18,606 nt of DNA from an uncultured Clostridia bacterium. Lineage in GTDB: Bacteria > Bacillota > Clostridia > TANB77 > CAG-508. Where the stretch lies: positions 1 to 18,606 of the forward strand of contig CAKPDW010000024.1 in NCBI GenBank assembly GCA_934149115.1. Direction: 5' to 3'. The translations under genes and the position numbers were made by a program. Of this stretch, positions 12,818 through 18,606 are shown one piece after another (the stretch's first letter is position 1; every line of letters starts with the position of its first letter). A model generated the notes under the pieces. It was not told the origin of the DNA, did not search any database, and was given only the letters and a program-made list of their open reading frames with translations.

Positions 12818-13918
12818 TTATTCATCATAAGAAAACCACAAATTATTCTCCTTCAACTCCTTAACCTTCTCATCATGTTCCTCATTAGTCTCAGAAAAAT
12901 AAACCTTACCATTCTTATCAGCAACAAAGAACAAATCATCACCACTATCAGGCTCAACAACAGCCTTAATAGAAGACTCACTCATCATACAAATAGGGCC
13001 AACAGGAATCTTACCAGCCATTGAAGAAGCACGAGTATTATACGGATTCTTTATAGCAAGATCAGAAGAACTCAAATCCCTCTCACCCATATCAATCTTC
13101 AACGCATAATAAGTTGTAACATCACTCTGTAAAGCCATATTCTTATCCAATCTATTAAAGAATACCTCAGCAACACCAGCTCTATCTTCTTCATTTTTAG
13201 CTTCAAGTTCAACAACAGAAGCAAGAGATAAAAGTTCATGAACTGAATAATCACTCTTTTGAATCTTACTCTTATAAGGAGTTAAAACAGAATCCATTTT
13301 GTCCAACATTTTAGCAAAAACATCTTTTACATCAACATCTTTATTTTCAAAAATATATGTATCTGGATATAAATACCCTTCTAATGAATAATAAATATCC
13401 TTATCTTTTATTTCATCAGTAATAAACCAATACTTATCTATTAAAGAATCCAAATATTCCTCATCCTTTAATAAATCATATATTTCATCCTCTGAATTAT
13501 TTGTTTTTTCAGCAATAGTTTCAACCACTGCCTTCATATTTTTTCCTTCAGGGAAAGTAATAGTAACTGTTTCATCAAGAATATCACCATTTTCTAACTG
13601 ATTGATTATATCAGAAACTGACATATTCTTATCAAGAACATATTTTCCTGCCTGTAAAGAAGTTTTCTTGTTTAATTTACAAAAAATCATAAAAGCATCA
13701 GAATTTTTTATCAAACCTTTTTCTTTCAATTGCTCTGAAATTTTACTAATACCACTTCCACTTGCAATCTCAACTTGAACCTTTTCACTATCAGCTTGTA
13801 CAGCTTTTATAGATGACTTATACCAAAAATTAGCACCTAATAAAACTAACACAACTAATAAAATTAAAACCAACAAAACTACAAATATTTTTGCCTTTCC
13901 ACTCTCTTGTTTTCTCAT
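12818..13918 (-). CDS. mltG: Endolytic murein transglycosylase MltG (YceG-like)
   Basis: This 366-residue inner-membrane enzyme cuts nascent glycan strands and sets their length. An N-terminal transmembrane helix lies at about 10-32. A LysM-like part follows (GISKISEQLKEKGLI..., LQAGKYVL, VSDIINQLENG), then the catalytic YceG domain with the signature LASVVELEA (E237 in the usual catalytic place), RAGVAEVFFNRL, LQSDVTTYYAL, NPYNTR and GPICMMSESSIKAVVEP. Length is normal. AGGAGGAAT precedes the ATG. The gene starts 9 bp after the stop of the SH3/GH18-like membrane protein, so both are cotranscribed, consistent with joint work at the cell wall. Confidence 0.96.
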   Translation of the reverse strand: MRKQESGKAKIFVVLLVLILLVVLVLLGANFWYKSSIKAVQADSEKVQVEIASGSGISKISEQLKEKGLIKNSDAFMIFCKLNKKTSLQAGKYVLDKNMSVSDIINQLENGDILDETVTITFPEGKNMKAVVETIAEKTNNSEDEIYDLLKDEEYLDSLIDKYWFITDEIKDKDIYYSLEGYLYPDTYIFENKDVDVKDVFAKMLDKMDSVLTPYKSKIQKSDYSVHELLSLASVVELEAKNEEDRAGVAEVFFNRLDKNMALQSDVTTYYALKIDMGERDLSSSDLAIKNPYNTRASSMAGKIPVGPICMMSESSIKAVVEPDSGDDLFFVADKNGKVYFSETNEEHDEKVKELKENNLWFSYDE

Positions 13919-13927
13919 AAATTCCTC

Positions 13928-15007
13928 CTATACTATAATATTAGCAATATCATTAAGAATATTTTTATCCAAACTTGGTTGATTAACAACAATTAAAAAA
14001 CCACCATTTGAATTAACATAAGCTTTTAATTCTTTTAAGAATCTATAATAATTTTCAATATCTGAAATTTCAGTAATATTCATTTTTATTCCAATATTTT
14101 TAGAAGAAATTTCCTCAGAATTTGTAATTTTTTCTGATAACTTTGAAGTAATATCTTTAGTTAAATCTGTTCTTCCTTGATATGTAGATATTTTATCATT
14201 AAAATCCTGATAAGTTGCATCATTAATTTCTATAACAATATCTGAATTAAAATCAAAATCTGCAAACTCCTGATTATTTAATTCCAAATTATTTCTTTCT
14301 TGATTTACATCAATTAATTTAGTTTTTTTAACATAACCAACCTGATAATCATCAGTCTTAACTTTCACCCATTTTGAATCAGATTGATCAATTATAGTAA
14401 CTTTATCACCTTGTGATAATTTTTTTACATTCTTAGATAAATTTGTTTTTTTGTATTTCAAATCAATATTTCTATTAACTGTAGCAACAGTCTTTTCCTC
14501 AGATAATTTATCAATATTTAATCTATTTTTATCTTTCAAATATTCAATATTTATATTATAAACATTCTCTAATTCTGAAATTGGAAAATAATAAACACCA
14601 TCTCTATTTATAACAGAACCTCTAATTTTTGTAAAAGTTCCATTCACATACATATGATTTTTTTCCTCTGTTATCTCTAAAATTTTACTCTGTGAAATTG
14701 AAATATATTTTCTCAAATTACTCTCATCTTTTTCATAATATAATTCTTTATCAAAAAAATTCTTCATATCATCTTCTGAAAAATATATAACATTATTTTC
14801 ATCAAAATAAACATCATGAGCCATTTGAACATCAGAATCATTTTGAATCATAACTACCAAACTAGAGTTATCATCTCTTTTATAATATCCTGCATATCTA
14901 AGAACATTTAAAACAACAATTAATAAAATAAATACTATAATTAATTTTCTTAAAATACTATTTTTCTTTATTCTTAATTTAATTTTCTTTTTACTACTCT
15001 TATTCAT
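13928..15007 (-). CDS. Membrane-anchored SH3 / GH18-like cell-wall protein, apparently shortened
   Basis: This protein has 359 residues from the ATG at 15007, preceded by GAAAGTGA. A TTG at 15049 would add 14 residues but has no RBS. A very basic N-terminus is followed by a transmembrane helix (about 20-38). The outer part has a copper-amine-oxidase-N-like segment (about 95-165: MYVNGTFTKIRG, YYFPISELENVY) and an SH3b domain (about 165-235: KKLSQGDKVTIIDQ, WVKVKT, VGYVKKTKLI). The C-terminal part (YYRFLKELKAYVNSNGGFLIVVNQP) recalls glycoside hydrolase family 18 proteins with this architecture. The frame ends soon afterward and no DxxDxDxE motif is seen, so it is probably non-catalytic or truncated. 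It likely binds the cell wall beside MltG. Confidence 0.7.
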   Translation of the reverse strand: MNKSSKKKIKLRIKKNSILRKLIIVFILLIVVLNVLRYAGYYKRDDNSSLVVMIQNDSDVQMAHDVYFDENNVIYFSEDDMKNFFDKELYYEKDESNLRKYISISQSKILEITEEKNHMYVNGTFTKIRGSVINRDGVYYFPISELENVYNINIEYLKDKNRLNIDKLSEEKTVATVNRNIDLKYKKTNLSKNVKKLSQGDKVTIIDQSDSKWVKVKTDDYQVGYVKKTKLIDVNQERNNLELNNQEFADFDFNSDIVIEINDATYQDFNDKISTYQGRTDLTKDITSKLSEKITNSEEISSKNIGIKMNITEISDIENYYRFLKELKAYVNSNGGFLIVVNQPSLDKNILNDIANIIV

Positions 15008-15151
15008 TAATTTTTTCACTTTCTCAGGTAAAAAATCACAACCTGTCAAATTTTGTCCATTTATTTATATCATAAATAAATTAATTATTAAATACTAATT
15101 ATTAAAAATATTTGTTTTTTTTGAAAAAAGCTTTATTTTTCAAGGCTTTTA

Positions 15152-15160
15152 TGCTATAAT
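15152..15160 (+). promoter_or_regulatory. Extended -10 promoter of the SPFH gene
   Basis: TGCTATAAT (15152-15160) is a perfect extended -10 element. The -35 region (TTTATT) is poor. It lies about 65 bp before the start codon. Confidence 0.65.
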
Positions 15161-15224
15161 TAGTATGTAACTGTGGTAAAATTTACATTTTAAAATAAAT
15201 TAATTATAAATTTAGGAGGAAAAT

Positions 15225-16223
15225 ATGAAAATTTTTCTATTATTATTAATTGTATTATTAATCGTAGTACTACTAAAATCAATCAAAGTTGTTAGACAAT
15301 CTGAAGTATATATAATTGAAAGATTAGGTAAATTTCATAAAGCAGCTGATGCTGGATTAACAATTATTATACCTTTTATAGACCAAGTAAGATCTGTTGT
15401 AAGTTTAAAACAACAAACTATGGATGTTCAACCACAAGAAGTTATTACATCAGATAATGTTACAATTACAATCGATACAGTTGTATTCTATAAAGTAATC
15501 GATCCTGCAAAAGCAGTATATGAAATCCAATCACTAAAAAAAGGTATTGAATATTTATCAATCACAACAATTCGTGATATCGTTGGTAAAATGGAACTTG
15601 ATGAAACATTTAGTTCAAGAGATTCAATTAATGAACAATTAAAAGAAATTCTTGATGAAGCAACATTCCAATGGGGTTGTAGAATAGATAGAGTTGAAAT
15701 AAAAGACATCACTCCTCCACCAGATATTAAAGACGCAATGGAAAAACAAATGAACGCAGAAAGAAATAAAAGAGCTTTAATATTACAAGCAGAAGGAGAA
15801 AGACAATCTGCAATCACTCTTGCTGAAGGTAGAAAAGAAGCTGCAATCTTAGATGCAGAAGCTGACAGAGAAGCAAAAATTAGGAGAGCAACTGGTGAAG
15901 CTGATGCAATAAAACAAGTTGCTGCAGCAAAAGCAAAAGAAATTCAAATGGTATATGATGCTATTAAAGATGCAAACCCTGATGATAAATTAGTTCAATT
16001 AAAATCATTAGAAGCTCTTGAAGAAGTTGCAAAAGGTGATGCAAATAAAATCTTTATTCCATTTGAAGCAACATCAGCTTTAAGTAGTCTTGGTTCAATC
16101 AAAGATGTAATGACAGATTCTAAGAAACCAAGAAAAAAGAAAAATTCAGCTCGTGATGAAGCTGAAAGAATAGTTGAACAAATGAACGATGATAATAATC
16201 AAACATCTGACTCTAATAATTAA
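15225..16223 (+). CDS. SPFH/stomatin-prohibitin family membrane protein (QmcA-like)
   Basis: This 332-residue protein has an N-terminal membrane helix (about 1-18). An SPFH domain follows (VVRQSEVYIIERLGKF, IIPFIDQVRSVVSLKQQTMDV, VITSDNVTITIDTVVFYKV, LSITTIRDIVGKMELDETF, WGCRIDRVEIKDITPPPDI in part). A long Glu/Ala/Lys-rich coiled coil (about 168-240, ERNKRALILQAEGERQSAI...) drives oligomers. The tail is charged and disordered (KKPRKKK...NNQTSDSNN). Proteins of this type form large rings or scaffolds in the membrane and often modulate FtsH-type proteases or lipid domains. The usual NfeD partner gene is not adjacent. AGGAGG precedes the ATG. It has its own promoter and terminator, so it is a single-gene unit. 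Confidence 0.92.
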   Translation: MKIFLLLLIVLLIVVLLKSIKVVRQSEVYIIERLGKFHKAADAGLTIIIPFIDQVRSVVSLKQQTMDVQPQEVITSDNVTITIDTVVFYKVIDPAKAVYEIQSLKKGIEYLSITTIRDIVGKMELDETFSSRDSINEQLKEILDEATFQWGCRIDRVEIKDITPPPDIKDAMEKQMNAERNKRALILQAEGERQSAITLAEGRKEAAILDAEADREAKIRRATGEADAIKQVAAAKAKEIQMVYDAIKDANPDDKLVQLKSLEALEEVAKGDANKIFIPFEATSALSSLGSIKDVMTDSKKPRKKKNSARDEAERIVEQMNDDNNQTSDSNN

Positions 16224-16233
16224 GATATATTTT

Positions 16234-16262
16234 AAGCGGACTTAGGTCCGCTTTTATTTTTT
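16234..16262 (+). terminator. Terminator of the SPFH gene
   Basis: AAGCGGAC-TTAG-GTCCGCTT is followed by TTATTTTTTT on the plus strand, 11 bp after the stop codon. Confidence 0.93.
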
Positions 16263-16305
16263 TATATGAACAAATCTGAGAGTTTTCAATTTTCATTTAT
16301 AGGAT

Positions 16306-17442
16306 TTATCTTTTTCCCAGAATTTCGGTCAAAGCATATATCAATCTCTCAACATCCTCAGTAGTATTTTCTTTTCCAAAAGTAACTCTAAGAGAACTTT
16401 CAGCAATTCTAACATTATGAGTCATATTCATTAACACATTTGAAGGTCGTGGAAGTCCAGCACTACAAGCAGAACCACTAGAAGCACAAATTCCTTTCTT
16501 ATCAAGTTTTTCAACAATTTCAGCACCCTTATATCCTAAAAAAGAAATATTCATATTGCCTGACAATCTATTATTAACTTCACCATTTACATGAATATTT
16601 TTAAATAATTGTAAAACAGACTTTGTATAAAAATCTCTTAATTGAATAAGATGCTTATTATATTGAATCAAATTCGTATCTGCCATCTCAATTGCTTTGC
16701 CTAGTCCAACAATTCCTGCAACGTTTTCTGTACCAGCTCTTTTCTCTTTTTCTTGATGTCCACCATCCTGTTGTCTCAAAAATTTTACACCATTTCTAAC
16801 ATATAATGCTCCGACACCTTTCGGTGCATAAAATTTATGACCCGACATTGAAAGAGCATCAATATTCATTCGTCTTACATCTATCTTAATATTTCCAATT
16901 GCCTGCACGCTATCTGTATGAAAAACAATATTATTCATTCTAGCAATTTTGCCAATTTCCTCAATTGGCTGAATTGTCCCTACTTCATTGTTAGCAGTCA
17001 TTATAGAAATCAATATTGTATCCTTTCTTATTAATTTTCTTAAAGCATCTATATCAATAATTCCATTTTCTAAAACAGGAACATATGATACTTCAAACCC
17101 TTCTTGCTCTAATGTTTTACAAGTTTCTAAAACAGCTGGATGCTCAATATTACTTGTTATGATATGCTTACCATATCTTTTATTCGCCTTAGCTATTCCT
17201 TTTATTGCTAGATTATCACTTTCACTTCCACAACTAGTAAAATATATCTCATCAGTATTACAGCCAATTGCACTTGCAACCTGCATACGAGATTTTTCGA
17301 TTGCATTTCTACTAATTTTTCCAATACTATATAAAGAAGAAGCATTACCATAATTATAACTTAAATATGGCAACATTTCTTTTAAAACATTTTCATCAAC
17401 TCTTGTTGTACCTGCATGATCTAAGTAAATAACATTCTCCAT
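16306..17442 (-). CDS. Cysteine desulfurase (NifS/IscS family)
   Basis: This 378-residue PLP enzyme takes sulfur from cysteine and passes it on for Fe-S clusters or thiolated tRNA. Motifs: YLDHAGTT at the N-terminus, H101 in SNIEHPAV, ANNEVGTIQP, HTDSVQA, the PLP lysine K203 in SMSGHKFYAPKG, RAGTENV, and the persulfide cysteine C326 in SSGSACSAGLPRPS (group I loop). The usual TSGGTEADN is here TSCGSESDN, with a Cys in place of the first Gly. AAAGGAATG precedes the ATG. No scaffold or thiI gene is adjacent; it lies behind the DUF421/DUF4363 pair. It may serve the NifU-like scaffold at 6811-7503, but this is only a guess. Confidence 0.95.
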   Translation of the reverse strand: MENVIYLDHAGTTRVDENVLKEMLPYLSYNYGNASSLYSIGKISRNAIEKSRMQVASAIGCNTDEIYFTSCGSESDNLAIKGIAKANKRYGKHIITSNIEHPAVLETCKTLEQEGFEVSYVPVLENGIIDIDALRKLIRKDTILISIMTANNEVGTIQPIEEIGKIARMNNIVFHTDSVQAIGNIKIDVRRMNIDALSMSGHKFYAPKGVGALYVRNGVKFLRQQDGGHQEKEKRAGTENVAGIVGLGKAIEMADTNLIQYNKHLIQLRDFYTKSVLQLFKNIHVNGEVNNRLSGNMNISFLGYKGAEIVEKLDKKGICASSGSACSAGLPRPSNVLMNMTHNVRIAESSLRVTFGKENTTEDVERLIYALTEILGKR

Positions 17443-17524
17443 ATAATCATTCCTTTTTATTATTTACTATATAATATGCAAAATCTCCATCCTCCTGTTA
17501 CACTTATCTTCATTTTACCAAAAA

Positions 17525-17905
17525 TTAAAAAATATTTTTTAACCTTAAATCATCCTTTTCTTCAATATGCTTTATAATAAACGCCATTTTATCTAACGCC
17601 TCAAAAGCCTCCTCTTGCTCCAATTCAAAATATGTTTTTAAAGAAGTATACTCTGTCATAACCTTTTCTAACTCATCATGTTCTATAAAAAAAGATAAAA
17701 AATTATCATGCTTTTGCCAATCTTCATCTATTTCTTCTATCTTTTTATTTGCTTCATCATATTTTTGTTCTTCAATTAATGTCCTTAATTCACTCAAAGA
17801 ATCTAACACATGATTTAACTTTCCATCAACATATTTTCCAACCCATACATTCAATAAAATAATACTAAGCAAAATAACAATTGTAATAACTATTTCTTTG
17901 GACAT
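17525..17905 (-). CDS. DUF4363-family membrane protein
   Basis: This 126-residue protein has one N-terminal transmembrane helix (about 4-24) and then a charged, helical, coiled-coil-like outer or inner part (LDSLSELRTLIEEQKYDEANKKI given in part, with E/D/K-rich repeats). This shape and its place after a DUF421 gene fit the DUF4363 family known from sporulating Firmicutes. Function is unknown. The start (AGGAGGTAGAAG before the ATG) lies inside the upstream gene, overlapping it by 16 bp, so the two are translationally coupled. Confidence 0.8.
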   Translation of the reverse strand: MSKEIVITIVILLSIILLNVWVGKYVDGKLNHVLDSLSELRTLIEEQKYDEANKKIEEIDEDWQKHDNFLSFFIEHDELEKVMTEYTSLKTYFELEQEEAFEALDKMAFIIKHIEEKDDLRLKNIF

Positions 17906-18579
17906 CTTCTACCTCCTTTTTGCTGACAATAAATATTATCATTCCCATCAATTGTCACAACCAACGCATCTTCAGGTTCGAAGCCAAATTTACCAACTTC
18001 TTTTTTCAACCATGTATAATCCTTTTTAATTTTTTTCAAATTATCATATTGAATTACACCATCAATTACCAAGTCATACGCAATACCTTCATATTTAGCA
18101 CTTATATTCATATCTTCTAATGTAGGATTCCTTTTTTCAGGTTTCAAAATAACGTTTATTTCACCACTTGTCTCTAATATTGCATATTCTACATCTCCAA
18201 TATTAAAAACATCTTTTCCTCTAAGTCTCTCCTGCAATTCATTAATAGTATATCTTTCCTTTATTAATACTTCTTCATCAATTTTCCCTCGAAATATTAA
18301 AATAGAAGGCTTTCCACAAATTGCTTGCCTAAACTTAATACTTTTTAAATTACCTAATGAAATCATTAAATGCATAATAAGCAATCCAAGTATTGGAATA
18401 ATTCCATTAAAAATAGGAACACCTATATCAGACATTGGTATTGAAGCCAAATCCGCTATCATTATTGATATAACTAACTCAAACGGTTGAAGCTGACCAA
18501 TCTCTCTCTTTCCCATTCCCCTCATAACCAATAAAACTAATGTATACAATACAATCGTTCTAATTAAAATAACTAGCAT
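17890..18579 (-). CDS. DUF421-family membrane protein (YetF-like)
   Basis: This protein has 229 residues from the ATG at 18579, with GAGG about 9 bp upstream. A TTG at 18585 is only 3 bp from the GAGGT and is less likely. Three N-terminal transmembrane helices (about 2-20, 36-52, 58-80) include the family motif MRGMGKREIGQLQPFELVI. The cytoplasmic C-terminal part has the KPSILIFRGKIDEEVL, NELQERLRGKDVFNIGDVEYAILETSG motif set typical of DUF421 (listed in part). Members in spore formers affect spore envelope or germination traits, but the molecular role is unsettled. It is operonic with the DUF4363 gene. Confidence 0.93.
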   Translation of the reverse strand: MLVILIRTIVLYTLVLLVMRGMGKREIGQLQPFELVISIMIADLASIPMSDIGVPIFNGIIPILGLLIMHLMISLGNLKSIKFRQAICGKPSILIFRGKIDEEVLIKERYTINELQERLRGKDVFNIGDVEYAILETSGEINVILKPEKRNPTLEDMNISAKYEGIAYDLVIDGVIQYDNLKKIKKDYTWLKKEVGKFGFEPEDALVVTIDGNDNIYCQQKGGRRCPKK

Positions 18580-18606
18580 ATTCAAAACCTCAACTTTTTT
18601 CCAATA

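Noticed and set aside
15059..15081. Perfect AT-only inverted repeat ATTTATTTAT-ATC-ATAAATAAAT as an operator
   Set aside because: Low-complexity A/T sequence in a very AT-rich intergenic region; chance is plausible and no other copy was noticed.
17464..17496. Tiny leader peptide before the cysteine desulfurase (AGGAGG then an 8-codon frame)
   Set aside because: The RBS abuts the ATG with no spacing and no attenuator structure follows.

Overview
The window is a strongly AT-rich stretch from a Gram-positive, very probably clostridial, anaerobe. The reasons are two T-box riboswitches, AGGAGG-type ribosome-binding sites, sigma-A promoters, a Spo0A-like protein, a Spo0A box, a class D-like sortase with its own substrate, and the anaerobe-associated GGGtGRT/NifU-like pair. 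No rRNA, tRNA, CRISPR array, transposase or phage gene was seen. Most genes lie on the minus strand, so replication probably crosses the window from right to left.

Left part (1-5100), the accessory part. Positions 1-514 hold an array of palindromic, MITE-like repeats. It lies directly downstream of a minus-strand T-box leader (520-714) whose gene is outside the window. A non-coding AT-rich stretch (740-1166) carries clustered DnaA-box-like sites and a Spo0A box. Next comes a likely three-gene module. Two overlapping plus-strand genes encode secreted proteins: one with a PepSY/YcdB-like domain and one that looks like a caspase-fold protein lacking its Cys. They converge on a minus-strand gene for an ECF sigma factor tethered to the membrane by a transmembrane helix. 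Its extracellular half has the same kind of domain as the first secreted protein. Divergent from it is a Spo0A-like protein with a degenerate receiver, followed by a small TIR element inserted at its stop codon and a run of hairpins.

Middle (5100-9660), minus strand. This holds an orphan gene with its own strong promoter and terminator, then an Fe-S scaffold (NifU-like) plus GGGtGRT operon with promoter and terminator. After that come greA with its own promoter, and a two-gene operon of a cell-wall-anchored protein and its sortase.

Right (9670-18606), mainly housekeeping. A conserved-looking hypothetical gene is split in two by a one-base frameshift. It sits behind the aspS terminator, whose stem contains its RBS. 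aspS is driven by a T-box leader that seems to read Asn codons, which suggests that Asp-tRNA/Asn-tRNA supply is co-controlled through a non-discriminating AspRS. mltG follows an SH3/GH18-like membrane protein in one operon. A plus-strand SPFH protein, a cysteine desulfurase, and a DUF421 (YetF-like)/DUF4363 membrane pair close the window. The desulfurase may feed sulfur to the NifU-like scaffold 9 kb away, but nothing in the sequence links them directly.
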